Counted from the first letter of the stretch, positions 28,698 through 38,382 are shown. The stretch is 64,000 nucleotides of DNA from Arthrobacter zhaoxinii (GCF_024385505.1 NZ_JANFLT010000001.1:62001-126000); one strand, 5' to 3'. Notes: a model not told the origin generated them from the sequence alone. Numbers and translations: made by a program.

Positions 28698-28973
28698 TCA
28701 ATTCGATTTATCCGTATCCGGCTGTTTTCCGCCCGTTGCGGGTCGGTCTGCACCCGAGGTGCGCCTGTGTGCGAAGGCGACATAGTAGCCGCAGACCGCA
28801 CCCAGGACGATACCGGCCGGTAAAATCCAGCGAGTTCCCAGGAGACTATCCAGGCTCCACCCTATCAAACCCAGGGCGATGATTCCCGCAAGCAGATACT
28901 GCACGGTTGCGCGGCGGCCGGCGGCGAGAGGCTGGAAGGCCGCTGGTCCTGATACGGGCTGATTCTTAGGCAT
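28698..28973 (-). CDS. AtpZ/AtpI-like small membrane protein
   Basis: 91 aa from ATG 28973; the AAGGAGG ribosome site lies 5 nt before it, inside the end of the preceding gene, which it overlaps by 8 nt. Two membrane helices (VQYLLAGIIALGLIGWSLDS and ILPAGIVLGAVCGYYVAFA) match the AtpZ/gp1-like family found ahead of atpB. Proposed roles are help with c-ring assembly or Mg2+ entry. Hydrophilic tail of about 25 residues. Confidence 0.75.
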   Translation of the reverse strand: MPKNQPVSGPAAFQPLAAGRRATVQYLLAGIIALGLIGWSLDSLLGTRWILPAGIVLGAVCGYYVAFAHRRTSGADRPATGGKQPDTDKSN

Positions 28974-29448
28974 CTGCGCCTCCTTCACGGGCGGTGTCGG
29001 TTCCGTCGCTGTAGATCAGGTGGCGGCTTCGGGAAAAGGCGCGGATCTCGGCAACCTGCCAGAGGACCACTGCGCCTACGGCCGTCAGCGCAAACCATTC
29101 CCGGTGCAGCCAAACAGGAGTTCCGATGCCGAAAAGAATGACGGCGAACCCGACAACTTTAATGGCATAGGTAACCATGAACATTCCGATTGCCCCGGAG
29201 GGGTTGCTGCGTCCGACGACGTGGCCGACCAAAAGGCTGATGCCGAAGAATGCGGCAATAAGGAACCAGCCTGAAAGGGAACTCACAGCGGCACTTATGC
29301 CGGCCGTGAAGGCGGCCACAGCCGCTGCGAGGACCGCTGCACCGCCGGTGACGGCGAGGGCTGTCCCGAGGATCCCCAGCCACGGGGCCTTCGTTGGCCC
29401 GGAAGGGGTCAGGTACCCGCGGGGGCGGGAACCGTCTGCGGATCTCAT
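28966..29448 (-). CDS. ATP synthase protein I-like membrane protein
   Basis: 160 aa with four membrane helices (LGILGTALAVTGGAAVLAAA, GWFLIAAFFGISLLVGHVVG, GMFMVTYAIKVVGFAVILFG, WFALTAVGAVVLWQVAEI). Position and topology match the AtpI gene that opens many atp operons (mycobacterial Rv1303 position). It probably aids assembly of the c-ring. AAGGAAG ribosome site. The atp operon promoter is expected just upstream. Confidence 0.75.
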   Translation of the reverse strand: MRSADGSRPRGYLTPSGPTKAPWLGILGTALAVTGGAAVLAAAVAAFTAGISAAVSSLSGWFLIAAFFGISLLVGHVVGRSNPSGAIGMFMVTYAIKVVGFAVILFGIGTPVWLHREWFALTAVGAVVLWQVAEIRAFSRSRHLIYSDGTDTAREGGADA

Positions 29449-29522
29449 GGCGTGGCGGTCTTCCTTGCTGGGTCTTCTGTAGCCGGGGGCTTTGTGACGC
29501 CGCGGGCTACCGCGACCCTTGA

Positions 29523-29528
29523 ATTCTA
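29523..29528 (-). promoter_or_regulatory. Possible -10 box (TAGAAT) of the atp operon
   Basis: In the 123-nt gap between the wecA-like stop and the atpI-like start, the complement has TAGAAT in GTACTGTAGAATTCAAG, about 75 nt before the first ATG. No clear -35 is at 17 nt. Confidence 0.35.
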
Positions 29529-29571
29529 CAGTACATAGAAGACGCCTCCTGCTAGGGTGCGCAGGCCCCGG

Positions 29572-30567
29572 CTAGGCAACCGTACGGCGGGCAAACATCC
29601 GCGGCGAAGCGAGGTAGAAAGCCAGTACCGCAACGGCGAAGAGGACCCCGGCACCCGTTGCGCCCGCGCCGGCACCGGCGGTCAGCAGGCCGGTCACTCC
29701 CACGGCAAGAGTGCAGCCGGTGACGACCAGGGAAACCTGCACGTGGCTCAGGCCGGCGTCGGTCAGCCGCTGGTAAACGTGCTGCCGGTGAGCGGTGTAC
29801 CAGCGCTCCCCCCGCCGCACGCGGCGCAGCAGAGTGGAGAAGGTATCAGCCAGATAGATCAGGATCGGGAACAACAGGTATTCCACGTAGACGCCTGCCA
29901 GGAAGGCTGCCACGGCAATACCCGCAAGGGAGGAACCCAGCAGGTAACTACCCACGTCCCCCAGGAAGACCTGGCCGCGGCCGAGGTTCCAGGGCAGGAA
30001 GGCAGCGAACGCCGCAGCAACCACTGCTCCCGTCACGGTCAGCCAGACATGGTCCGACAGCACGCCGCTGACGGAATACAGGGCTCCCACCACCAGCCCG
30101 TGCAGGCCGGAGATTCCGTTGATGCCGTCCATGAAGTTGGCGACGTTGATATAGGCGGCTACGGCGAGGCCGCCCACGGGGACCCACCACCAGCTCTGCT
30201 CCATGGTCCAGGCCAGGCCTGCCGTTCCGGCCAGGCCGATGGCCAGCTGGGTGGCGGCCCGGGTGCGGACGGAGACGCCCCTGAAGTCCTCGATCCAGCC
30301 CAGCAGCGAGGCTGCGCCGATGATGGCGATCAGGATGGCGAGCACGGACCGGTCGACGGCAACGAGGCCGGTCAGCAGTGCCAGCAGGAGACCCGCCAGC
30401 ACCCCGGCGGCAGTAGTGACGCCCACCCCGCGGATGACCGCCTTGGTGTGGGAGGACCGCTCATTGGGGATGTCCAGGACACCCATCCGGCGCAGCAGCG
30501 GAATAAACAGGAACGGCAGCAGCAGGCTGACCAGGAAGGCAGCCCCAACGCAGAGCGCCAGCAGCAT
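29572..30567 (-). CDS. wecA: WecA/MraY-family phospho-sugar transferase
   Basis: 331 aa, about 10 membrane helices. Transfers a sugar-1-phosphate, probably GlcNAc-1-P, from its UDP form to undecaprenyl phosphate, the first step of wall polymer or teichoic-type synthesis. Key motifs are DIPNERSSHTKAVIRGVGV, NVANFMDGINGISGLHG (catalytic Asp region) and FLGDVGSYLLGSSLAG. It corresponds to mycobacterial rfe (Rv1302) before the atp operon. Overlaps the CapD-like gene by 1 nt. Confidence 0.88.
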   Translation of the reverse strand: MLLALCVGAAFLVSLLLPFLFIPLLRRMGVLDIPNERSSHTKAVIRGVGVTTAAGVLAGLLLALLTGLVAVDRSVLAILIAIIGAASLLGWIEDFRGVSVRTRAATQLAIGLAGTAGLAWTMEQSWWWVPVGGLAVAAYINVANFMDGINGISGLHGLVVGALYSVSGVLSDHVWLTVTGAVVAAAFAAFLPWNLGRGQVFLGDVGSYLLGSSLAGIAVAAFLAGVYVEYLLFPILIYLADTFSTLLRRVRRGERWYTAHRQHVYQRLTDAGLSHVQVSLVVTGCTLAVGVTGLLTAGAGAGATGAGVLFAVAVLAFYLASPRMFARRTVA

Positions 30568-32498
30568 CAGCCGGTCCGCCGCTCGCTGTAGGGTTCCCGC
30601 GGTCCGTCCGCGCCGTCGCCCGGGGTGCCGGGGCTGCGGGCGCCCGGAAGGCGCACGATCTCGCCGGCATCCGTTGCGGCCCCGTCCGTCGGAACGCTGC
30701 CGGGCTCGATGCCGCAGCGGCGCAGCCAGTCGGCAAGATCCAGGTCATCCGGGTCCAGGACGGCAACGGCTGCATGGGAGATCTTCGGATGAAGCGGACG
30801 CGAGTCCTCTTCGCCGGTGCCGACGAGGATCTCGTGAAGCTTCTCGCCCTGGCGCAGTCCGGTGAAGACAATCTCGATATCCTTGCCGGACATCGCGATC
30901 ATGCGGCGGGCGACGTCGAGGATCTTCACCGGCTCGCCCATGTCCAGGATCATCACCTCTCCCCCGCGTCCGATCGCGCCGGCCTGGATCACCAGCTGGC
31001 AGGCCTCGGGGATGGTCATAAAGAAGCGGGTGACCTCGGGGTCCGTCACGGTGACGGGCCCGCCCTGCCTGATCTGCTCGCTGAAGAGCGGAAGCATCGA
31101 ACCCCGGCTGCCGATCACGTTGCCGAACCGCACCGAGACGTACTGCTCGCCGGTGGCACGCGCCATCCAAGCGGTCAGCTTCTCTGCGACGCGTTTGGAA
31201 TGGCCGAGGACGGTGGTCGGGTTGGCTGCCTTGTCCGTGGAGATATTCACGAAGTGGCGTACGTTCGCCTTGCGGGCCGCGGCCAGCACGTTCGCGGTGC
31301 CGATGATGTTGGTCTTCCACGCTTCCTGCGGGTACTGCTCCAGCAGGGAAACATGCTTCAGCGCCGCAGCGTGGAAAACGACGTCGGGGCGGCGTTCCCG
31401 GAAGATGCGCTCCAGCGCCTCGGGATCGCGGATGTCGGCCAGCACGGTGTCCGGGCCGTCCAGCAGGCCGCGGCCGGTGATCGAAAGCTGGGTGAGCTGC
31501 AGGCCGGTCTCGTCCCGGTCCAGCATGATCAGCTCGCCGGGGTTGAAGGCGGTGATCTGCCGACACAGCTCGGAGCCGATGGAGCCGCCGGCACCGGTGA
31601 CCAGCACCTTCCTGCCGGAAAGGTAACCGGCCACCTCGTCGACGTGGATGTCCACGGGGCGGCGCCCGATGAGGTCTTCAACCGCTACGTCGCGGAAGTC
31701 GCCCAGGCCGGCGCCGTCGCCCTTGGAAAGCATGTCCTTGAGCGGCGGCAGCACCAGCACGCGCAGGTCCAGGCCTTCGGCCAGATCGGAGACCTCGCGT
31801 ACCTGCTTCGCTTCGACGTCGGCAATGGCCACGATCAGCACGGTGGCACGGGTGCGGTGCACCAGGTCGGGGAGGTCTGCGAGCTTGCCGAGGACCGGAA
31901 CGGTGGCGAGCCTCAGGTGCTTCTTCGCCGGGTCGTCGTCGACCAGGCCCACGGGGTAGTACGGGGACTCCGGGTCCTTCATCATCCGGGCCACCAGGGA
32001 CCCGCCGAGGAAGCCGGCCCCGTACACGAGGGTGCGCTGGGCTTCCTCTCCCGGGCGCGCCTTGCTCTCCACGTACATCCGTTTGAGGTACCGGATGGCC
32101 GCCATGAACAGGCACGCGAAGGGGAAGGCGATCATGCCGGTGCTGCGCGGAATGTCGATCACGAGGCCGAAGAGTGCGCTGGCAAGGACCAGGATGGCGG
32201 AAACAATGAGCGTCACCACGGCCAGCAGGCGCATTTCGTGGAAACTGCCGAAGCTGTAGCGGCCGCGGTAGAGGGCAAACGAATAGCCGACGATCAGCTG
32301 CGTCAGGACGGCCACGGCACAGAAGACAGCAAGTCCGCCGGGGTTGATCTGCTCAACGGTGAGTTCGTAGCGGAGCACCAGCGCAAGGCAGATGGACACG
32401 ATCCAGGCCAGGGAGTCCAGCATGTACTGCGACCAGAGCCACAGGACGGGCTTTTCCTCCCGGGGAAGGTGACGGTTGTCCGTAGGTTTTTGCCTCAT
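30567..32498 (-). CDS. CapD/WbpM-type nucleotide-sugar 4,6-dehydratase
   Basis: 643 aa from ATG 32498. Four N-terminal membrane helices (to about residue 130) precede a CoA-binding-like domain (VYGAGFLGGSLVARMM) and a C-terminal SDR dehydratase domain with LVTGAGGSIGSELCRQI and VNISTDKAANPTTVLGHSKR. In the usual MxxxK catalytic pattern the Met position is Leu here (LGHSK). It likely makes a 4-keto-6-deoxy UDP-HexNAc for the polymer started by the WecA-like enzyme next to it. The 3' end is low in complexity and charged. Confidence 0.88.
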   Translation of the reverse strand: MRQKPTDNRHLPREEKPVLWLWSQYMLDSLAWIVSICLALVLRYELTVEQINPGGLAVFCAVAVLTQLIVGYSFALYRGRYSFGSFHEMRLLAVVTLIVSAILVLASALFGLVIDIPRSTGMIAFPFACLFMAAIRYLKRMYVESKARPGEEAQRTLVYGAGFLGGSLVARMMKDPESPYYPVGLVDDDPAKKHLRLATVPVLGKLADLPDLVHRTRATVLIVAIADVEAKQVREVSDLAEGLDLRVLVLPPLKDMLSKGDGAGLGDFRDVAVEDLIGRRPVDIHVDEVAGYLSGRKVLVTGAGGSIGSELCRQITAFNPGELIMLDRDETGLQLTQLSITGRGLLDGPDTVLADIRDPEALERIFRERRPDVVFHAAALKHVSLLEQYPQEAWKTNIIGTANVLAAARKANVRHFVNISTDKAANPTTVLGHSKRVAEKLTAWMARATGEQYVSVRFGNVIGSRGSMLPLFSEQIRQGGPVTVTDPEVTRFFMTIPEACQLVIQAGAIGRGGEVMILDMGEPVKILDVARRMIAMSGKDIEIVFTGLRQGEKLHEILVGTGEEDSRPLHPKISHAAVAVLDPDDLDLADWLRRCGIEPGSVPTDGAATDAGEIVRLPGARSPGTPGDGADGPREPYSERRTG

Positions 32499-32566
32499 GG
32501 TCCTCAACGGGTAGGTACCCGGCTCTCTTCTCGGTAGTGCGAAGAACAGGTGGAAGAATCCGGTGT

Positions 32567-32584
32567 AATAGACTGGAATCTATT
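32567..32584. promoter_or_regulatory. Inverted repeat between capD-like and GT2 genes
   Basis: AATAGA-CTGGAA-TCTATT, 6-bp arms with a 6-bp centre, lies in the A/T-rich part of the divergent intergenic region (32499-32655), where promoters for both directions are expected. May be an operator or chance. Confidence 0.3.
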
Positions 32585-32655
32585 CAGCATACTAACTGCA
32601 CACCCACTCCGGTTTCGGTTTTGGCCGATCCCCCGGGTTGCCCGAAAGGACCATC

Positions 32656-33555
32656 TTGCCGGACACCGTGGCCGTAGCAGCAGTAACCTTCGACCGTCCC
32701 GACGACGTCAAGACGCTCCTGGAGGCACTGGCCGCGCAGAGCGGCAACATCACGTCCGTGGCGCTCGTGGACTCGGGCAAGAGCCCTGTGTCGGATATCG
32801 CTGAAAACTCATCGGCACCGGTGAGCTACATTCGCTCCAACACCAATCTCGGCGGCGCCGGCGGATTCTCGCTGGCGATTCTCTCCGCCATGGCCTCAGG
32901 CGCCGAGTGGATCTGGATCATGGACGACGACGCCCATCCCGAAGATCCCGACTGTGTTGCCACCCTGCTGGCTGCGGCAAAGGAACGCGGGCTCGACGTC
33001 GTCCTGCCGCTGGTGGTGGCCCCCGGCGCGCCGGACACCCTGTCCTTCCACTTCCGCCTTGACGGGAAGCTGACCCATGACCGGGCCGAGGTTGCCGCCC
33101 GCGGCTTCCTGCCGAACGTGGGGCACTTCTTCAACGGTGCCCTGATCCGCGCGGACGTTTTTTACCGCGTAGGGCTGCCGGACCTGAGGCTGTTCATCCG
33201 CGGCGACGAAACTGATTTCATGATCCGGCTGCGCCGCGCAGGCATCGAGTTCGGCACCGTCACCACCGTCGCCCTGACGCACCCGGCTGCCTGGGCCGAA
33301 GTGCAGCCCGTCCTCGGCGACCGGATGCACGTCCTGGTTCCCGAGACACCGTTCAAGCAGTTCTACTTCTACCGCAACCGCGGCTTCCTCACCCGCCGCT
33401 ACGGACGGGTGAAGTCCTTTGTGGCCGACGCCGTCGGATACCCCGTGCACTTCGCCCGGACCCGGGATCCCCGGGGATTCGCGAACTGGTTGCGCGCATA
33501 CGCGGCCGGCATGGGCGGCCGCCGCTTCGGGCCGCCGTCGGACTTCGGGTTCTAG
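32656..33555 (+). CDS. Glycosyltransferase family 2
   Basis: 299 aa from TTG 32656, which has AAAGGA 5 nt upstream; TTG 32638 is an in-frame alternative without such a site. GT-A fold with AAVTFDRPDDVKTLLEAL, the acceptor-side SNTNLGGAGGFSLAI, and the metal-binding WIWIMDDDAHPEDP. The pattern of a NxGGAGGF loop followed by MDDD resembles GlfT1-like galactofuranosyl and rhamnosyl transferases. It is first in a three-gene unit for wall polysaccharide. Confidence 0.88.
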   Translation: MPDTVAVAAVTFDRPDDVKTLLEALAAQSGNITSVALVDSGKSPVSDIAENSSAPVSYIRSNTNLGGAGGFSLAILSAMASGAEWIWIMDDDAHPEDPDCVATLLAAAKERGLDVVLPLVVAPGAPDTLSFHFRLDGKLTHDRAEVAARGFLPNVGHFFNGALIRADVFYRVGLPDLRLFIRGDETDFMIRLRRAGIEFGTVTTVALTHPAAWAEVQPVLGDRMHVLVPETPFKQFYFYRNRGFLTRRYGRVKSFVADAVGYPVHFARTRDPRGFANWLRAYAAGMGGRRFGPPSDFGF

Positions 33556-33556
33556 C

Positions 33557-34546
33557 GTGGCTGCCGCTTCGCCCCCGGACCAGCTGACGATCGTCATCAC
33601 CACCTTCAACCGCTCCGGCTACCTCGCCGGACTCCTGAAGAGCGTGGCGGCCCTCGACCCGGCCCCGGCTGCGGTGATCGCGGTGGACAACGCCAGCACC
33701 GATGCGACGCCGCAGGTCCTGGAAGCAGCCCGTGCAGGGTTCCCCGTTCCGCTGACCGTCCTGCGGCTGGAAACCAACACCGGCGGGGCCGGCGGATTCG
33801 CCGCCGGTGTCCAGGCCGCCCTGGACTCCGGTGCGCAGTGGCTGTGGCTGATGGACGACGACGTCGAGGTTATCCCGGATGCCGTGGCGGCGCTGCGCAA
33901 GTGGACCGGCAGCTATGACTGCATCCACGGCCGGCGCTTCGACGAAACCGGTGCACCGTTTTTCTGGCAGCACCGTTTCGTCCCCTTCCTGGGCGTACAC
34001 CTGCCCGTGCGGGGCAACGTTTTCCGCGACTCCCCCGTCTTCGAGACCAATGTGGGCTGCTTTGAGGGGATGCTGATCAGTGCCGCGCAGGTGCGCAGGA
34101 TCGGCCTGCCGGATGCGCGTTACTTCATCAACGGGGACGACCTGATGTACGGCTGGCTGGCGTCCCTGGACCGGCCGGTGGCCTACGTCAACGATTTTGT
34201 CCTCCGCAAGGTCCGTGCGCAGAAGCAGATTGACCTCGGCATCCGGCACCTCAACGATTCCAGCGACCTCGGCCGCTTCACCTCCATGCGCAACCGGGGC
34301 CATACCGCCCGGTACCTTCAGGCCCACGGAAAGTATCACCGCTACGGATTCGCCCTGGGGACCTTCCTCACCGCGGGGAAGGAGCTGCTGCGGCTGATCG
34401 CCGTGGAACATAAGCTCAGCGGTGCCGCCCGCCTCTGGGCCGGCTGGCGCGGCGCCCGGCGCATCCTCCGCGATCCGGCCTGGTCCCCGATGCCCCCGCT
34501 GGCGTCCGGCGAACCGGAACCCTCCACCCGAAAGCAGCAGGTTTGA
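33557..34546 (+). CDS. Glycosyltransferase family 2, GlfT1-like
   Basis: 329 aa. The start is GTG 33557, 1 nt after the previous stop; the longer frame from 33419 lies inside the upstream gene. ITTFNRSGYLAGLLKSV, VDNASTDATPQVL, ETNTGGAGGFAAGVQAAL and WLWLMDDDVEVIPDAV define the donor and metal site, and INGDDLMYGWLASL a second acidic motif. Translation is probably coupled to the preceding GT2. The pair may build a repeating disaccharide. Confidence 0.88.
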   Translation: MAAASPPDQLTIVITTFNRSGYLAGLLKSVAALDPAPAAVIAVDNASTDATPQVLEAARAGFPVPLTVLRLETNTGGAGGFAAGVQAALDSGAQWLWLMDDDVEVIPDAVAALRKWTGSYDCIHGRRFDETGAPFFWQHRFVPFLGVHLPVRGNVFRDSPVFETNVGCFEGMLISAAQVRRIGLPDARYFINGDDLMYGWLASLDRPVAYVNDFVLRKVRAQKQIDLGIRHLNDSSDLGRFTSMRNRGHTARYLQAHGKYHRYGFALGTFLTAGKELLRLIAVEHKLSGAARLWAGWRGARRILRDPAWSPMPPLASGEPEPSTRKQQV

Positions 34547-35523
34547 GCACTCCTTCCGCCCCGCGTTCCTCCGTTCCCTCCCCCGGCCCGGCCCCTGTCT
34601 GGGTAGTCCTGGGCGCCTCCGGGTTCATCGGCTCAGCGGTGCGCTCCGCCCTTGCGGAGCGCGGCGTGAGCGTCCGTTCCGTTTCCGCACCCCGGCTGCG
34701 CGCCGAGGGCACCAGCCCCGCTGCGCTGCTTGCCGAGGCCGCGGCGCTGGATACGGAACGCAGCCTGCTGGTGAACGCCTTCGCCGGTGCGGACGTAGTG
34801 GTCAATGCTGCCGGGCTGGCGACGCCGGGAGCAACGGACTCACCCGAACTCCGGGGCGCCAACTCCCTGCTGCCCGCGCTGGCTGCCGACGCGGCCGATG
34901 CCGCAGGCGTCCGCCGCTTCGTGCACCTGAGCAGCGCGGCCGTGCAGGGGCACCGGCCCTTCCTGGACGAAAGCACCCATGTTGAACCGTTTTCGGCCTA
35001 CTCCCGTTCCAAGGCCCTCGGCGAACAGGTCCTCTCCGCCCGGGCCGGGGGATCCTGCAGCGTAGCCACGGTCCGGGCCACGTCGGTCCAGGGGCCGGGC
35101 AGGGCGACGACGGCGAAACTGGCCCGGCTCGCGGCCTCGCCGCTGGCCTCGGTGGCCGGTCCCGGAACCGCGCCCAGTCCGGTCAGCTCGGTTCATTCGC
35201 TGGTCGATTTTGTCCTGCGGGTCGGCTTCCACCGCGGCCCCGTGCCTGCCGTAGTCCTGCAGCCGTGGGAGCAGGCATCGGTGTCCGCCGTGCTGGAAGC
35301 CGCCGGCGGCCGGCGCCCGGCGCACCTGCCCGCCTGGTTCTGCCGCGCGGCGCTGCGCTGCGGCTACATGCTCTCTTCCATGGCCGGAGAGCGGCTGCAC
35401 GGGGCACTGCGCCGGGTGGAGATGATGTGGTTCGGGCAGCGCCAGGAGCCCGGGTGGGCCGAGTCCACCGGCAATGTTCCCGAACCCCGCGTCCGGGAAG
35501 TCCTCGAAGCTTCCCGGAACTGA
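34543..35523 (+). CDS. NAD-dependent epimerase/dehydratase family protein
   Basis: 326 aa from TTG 34543, overlapping the GT2 stop by 4 nt. SDR fold with WVVLGASGFIGSAVRSAL (NAD-binding GxxGxxG) and the active site YSRSKALGEQVL (YxxxK), with Ser in VHLSSAAVQG. The last 80 residues are divergent and contain AALRCGYMLSSMAGERLHG. It probably modifies the sugar nucleotide used by the two GT2 enzymes; the exact reaction is unknown. Confidence 0.85.
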   Translation: MSTPSAPRSSVPSPGPAPVWVVLGASGFIGSAVRSALAERGVSVRSVSAPRLRAEGTSPAALLAEAAALDTERSLLVNAFAGADVVVNAAGLATPGATDSPELRGANSLLPALAADAADAAGVRRFVHLSSAAVQGHRPFLDESTHVEPFSAYSRSKALGEQVLSARAGGSCSVATVRATSVQGPGRATTAKLARLAASPLASVAGPGTAPSPVSSVHSLVDFVLRVGFHRGPVPAVVLQPWEQASVSAVLEAAGGRRPAHLPAWFCRAALRCGYMLSSMAGERLHGALRRVEMMWFGQRQEPGWAESTGNVPEPRVREVLEASRN

Positions 35524-35530
35524 CCGGCCC

Positions 35531-36271
35531 TTACTCTTTAGCCAGGCTCGGGTTCTTAGCCAGGGTCGGCGCGGTGCCGCCGGCTGTTTCGGCGGGGGTT
35601 GCGGCCGGCTCTTCGCCCAGGTCCAGGATCCCCGGCACCACTTCGCGCAGGGCGGCAATGCTGACGGCACCGCTGCGCACCACGCGCATCTGTTCGCCGG
35701 TGGCATCCACAATCGTGGAGGGCACTCCGTCGCTGCCGGCCACCGGACGGTGCCCGGCCTCCAGATAGACCTCCACTGATTCGCCCAGCTGTTCGCGGGC
35801 CTGGGCTGCGCTCTGCCCGGCGGGGAATCCCGTCCGGTTGGCCGAGGAGACGGCCAGCGGTCCGGTGACCGCCAGCAGGTCCAGGGCGACGTCGTCGTCG
35901 GGCATCCGCAGTGCAACGGTTCCCAGTGTGTCGCCCAGATCCCAGGTCAGGGACGGCTGGGCATGGAAGATCAGGGTCAGTCCGCCCGGCCAGAAAGCAC
36001 GTGCCAGAGCGCGCGCATCCTCGGAAATGTCCATGGCCAGCCCGTCCATGGTCTGCAGGCGCGGGATCAGCACGGGCGGAGGCATGCTCCGGCCGCGTCC
36101 CTTCGCAGCGAGGAGGGTCGCCACTCCCTGCGGCGAGAACGCGTCGGCGCCGATCCCGTACACGGTGTCGGTGGGAAGGACCACGCAGCTCTTCGCGGCT
36201 ATCGCCCGCTGGGCCGCCGCCAGGCCTTCGCCGAGTTCCTCGGGGTTGCTGCAGTCAAAACTGGTGCTCAC
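35531..36271 (-). CDS. tsaC: L-threonylcarbamoyladenylate synthase
   Basis: 246 aa Sua5/YrdC-type enzyme. Makes threonylcarbamoyl-AMP for t6A37 of ANN-decoding tRNAs. KSCVVLPTDTVYGIGADAF, the substrate cleft KGRGRSMPPPVLIP, FWPGGLTLIF and AVSSANRTGFPAG are all visible. There is a C-terminal stretch of about 35 Ala/Thr-rich residues without a full Sua5 domain. Overlaps prmC by 4 nt. Confidence 0.94.
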   Translation of the reverse strand: MSTSFDCSNPEELGEGLAAAQRAIAAKSCVVLPTDTVYGIGADAFSPQGVATLLAAKGRGRSMPPPVLIPRLQTMDGLAMDISEDARALARAFWPGGLTLIFHAQPSLTWDLGDTLGTVALRMPDDDVALDLLAVTGPLAVSSANRTGFPAGQSAAQAREQLGESVEVYLEAGHRPVAGSDGVPSTIVDATGEQMRVVRSGAVSIAALREVVPGILDLGEEPAATPAETAGGTAPTLAKNPSLAKE

Positions 36272-37182
36272 GTCTTCATTCTTTCATTAGGAGAAGCCTC
36301 CGGCGCGGGCCGTCGGACCGCCGAAGTGGCGCGGGGGCGGTCATTGAGGTCCCGGTGGGATTCTACGTCGGTCCACGCGGGATCGGCGGCAAGCAGCCGG
36401 GCGATGGCCGGAGCCTGCACTTCGGCGTGCTCCATCACGAAGTAACCGCCGGCAACCAGCAGGCGGGCAGCGGTGCGGGCGGCGGCCAGGGGCAGTTCCA
36501 GGCCGTCCGCTCCCCCGCCGTACAGGGCCATGGCCGGATCGTGCTCGGCGGCTTCGGGTTCGTTCGGCACCGCCTCTGCAGGGATGTACGGCGGATTGGA
36601 CACCACCACGTCAAAGCTGGCGTTGTGGTCCGCCAGTGCGGTCCGCAGATCCGCCAGGACCAGACGGACACCCAGCGGAGCAAGGTTCCGTTCCGCCCAG
36701 GCGAACGCGAGGGGGCTGAGCTCCACGGCATGCACCTCGGCGTCGGGCACCTCCGAGGCGACCGCGGCCGCAATGGCGCCGGAGCCCGTCCCCAGGTCCG
36801 CGACCTTTGCCGGACCCGCGCGGCGGGCGGCATCAATCGCCAGCTGCGCCACCGTTTCGGTCTCCGGCCGGGGCACAAACACCCCGGGGCCGACGGCCAG
36901 TTCCAGGTACCGGAAATGTGCCTTTCCCGTCAGGTGCTGCAGCGGCACCCGGGCGGCCCGCTCGGACACCAGTGTGCTGAACCCCTCGGGTGCCGGCACG
37001 TCGGTGAACGCCAGCGCCCGGACCCGTCCGGGGGTCTCCCCCAGCAGATGCGCTGCCAGCAGCTCGGCATCCACCCGCGGAGAAGGCACGCCGGCGGCGG
37101 CGAGTTCCGCCGCCGCCTGTTTCAGCGCTTCGGCCAGGGTGGTGCCGGTGCCGGAACCGGTGGGGCTGCTAGCTTTCGTCAC
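36268..37182 (-). CDS. prmC: Release factor glutamine methyltransferase
   Basis: 304 aa from GTG 37182; a start at 37209 is possible but sits further inside prfA. Methylates the Gln of the GGQ motif of RF1/RF2. SAM site [17 protein letters not shown] and catalytic [13 protein letters not shown]-terminal helical domain with [15 protein letters not shown]. Located directly after its substrate gene prfA, which it overlaps by 14 nt. Confidence 0.94.
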   Translation of the reverse strand: MTKASSPTGSGTGTTLAEALKQAAAELAAAGVPSPRVDAELLAAHLLGETPGRVRALAFTDVPAPEGFSTLVSERAARVPLQHLTGKAHFRYLELAVGPGVFVPRPETETVAQLAIDAARRAGPAKVADLGTGSGAIAAAVASEVPDAEVHAVELSPLAFAWAERNLAPLGVRLVLADLRTALADHNASFDVVVSNPPYIPAEAVPNEPEAAEHDPAMALYGGGADGLELPLAAARTAARLLVAGGYFVMEHAEVQAPAIARLLAADPAWTDVESHRDLNDRPRATSAVRRPAPEASPNERMKT

Positions 37183-38248
37183 CGATGGCGTCCAGCCGTG
37201 CCTGCTCATCCATTTCGATGGCGGCCTGCACTACTGCCTCGAGCTCGCCGTTCAGGACGGTGTCCAGGTTGTAGGCCTTGTAGCCGGTGCGGTGGTCCAC
37301 AATCCGGTTTTCCGGGTAGTTGTAGGTCCGGATCCGCTCGGAACGGTCCATGGTGCGGATCTGCGACTTGCGGATGTCGGAGTTCGCGGCGTCGATCTTC
37401 TCCTGCTCGTGGGCGAGGATGCGGGAACGCAGCACACGCATGGCCGCTTCCCGGTTCTGCAGCTGCGACTTTTCGTTCTGCATGGCCACCACAATGCCGG
37501 TGGGCAGGTGGGTGATGCGTACGGCCGAGTCGGTGGTGTTGACGGACTGTCCGCCGGGACCGGAGGAACGGTAGACGTCGATCTTCAGGTCGTTCTGGCT
37601 GATCGCGACCTCTTCCGGCTCGTCCACTTCGGGCAGCACCAGGACGCCGGCAGCCGAGGTGTGGATACGGCCCTGGGACTCGGTGACGGGAACACGCTGC
37701 ACGCGGTGCACGCCGCCTTCGTACTTCAGGCGGGCGTAGACGCCTTCGGCCGGATCGTTGGAGTTGCCCTTGATGGCCATGGAAACATCCTTGTAGCCGC
37801 CCAGGTCGGATTCCGTGGCGGAGATGATTTCCGTACGCCAGCCGCGGTGCTCGGCATAGCGGGTGTACATGCGCAGCAGGTCCCCGGCGAACAGGGCTGC
37901 TTCGTCGCCGCCTTCGCCGCCCTTGACCTCGATGATGACGTCACGGCCGTCATTGGGGTCGCGCGGGATCAGCAGGCGGCGCAGCTTCTCCTGCGCATCC
38001 TCCAGCTGCTCCTTGAGCACGGGCACCTCTGCGGCGAATTCCGGATCCTCGTCGGCCATTTCGGCAGCGGCGGCAAGGTCATCCTCGAGTCCGTGCCAGC
38101 GGTTGTAGGCGTCCACAATCCGGCTGAGTTCGGCGTAGCGCCGTCCCAGCCGCCGGGCCAGGCCCTGGTCCGCGTGCACTGCCGGGTCGGACAGGCGCAG
38201 CTGAAGTTCAGCGTGCTCATCCAACAGGCCCTGAATGGACTCAAACAT
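37169..38248 (-). CDS. prfA: Peptide chain release factor 1
   Basis: 359 aa. Reads UAA and UAG. The GGQ loop is [20 protein letters not shown], and the codon-recognition tripeptide PVT is in [17 protein letters not shown]. Coiled domain 1 is normal. A GAGGAA ribosome site lies 8 nt before the ATG. Upstream, the 196-nt gap to rho contains two copies of a 20-bp sequence and no rpmE gene. Confidence 0.97.
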   Translation of the reverse strand: MFESIQGLLDEHAELQLRLSDPAVHADQGLARRLGRRYAELSRIVDAYNRWHGLEDDLAAAAEMADEDPEFAAEVPVLKEQLEDAQEKLRRLLIPRDPNDGRDVIIEVKGGEGGDEAALFAGDLLRMYTRYAEHRGWRTEIISATESDLGGYKDVSMAIKGNSNDPAEGVYARLKYEGGVHRVQRVPVTESQGRIHTSAAGVLVLPEVDEPEEVAISQNDLKIDVYRSSGPGGQSVNTTDSAVRITHLPTGIVVAMQNEKSQLQNREAAMRVLRSRILAHEQEKIDAANSDIRKSQIRTMDRSERIRTYNYPENRIVDHRTGYKAYNLDTVLNGELEAVVQAAIEMDEQARLDAIGDES

Positions 38249-38266
38249 GTTCTAGATTCCTCTTTC

Positions 38267-38338
38267 GGCTGTGTTTCCCACAAGGCGGGATTTCCCGTCG
38301 AGCCGGGGTTCGGCGTAAGGCTGTGTTTCCCACAAGGC
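38267..38338 (-). repeat. 20-bp direct repeat upstream of prfA
   Basis: GCCTTGTGGGAAACACAGCC occurs twice on the complement, at 38267-38286 and 38319-38338. Each copy contains the small dyad TGTG-GGAAA-CACA. Both lie in the rho-prfA gap, 19 and 71 nt before prfA. Confidence 0.85.
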
Positions 38339-38382
38339 AGTTTATCGGTTTGTGCGCCCGCCGGTTCCCAGGCGTTAACGCA

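Noticed and set aside
33419-33556. Extended N-terminus of the second GT2
   Set aside because: The first 46 codons are a shadow of the preceding GT2; GTG 33557 starts the GT2 fold.
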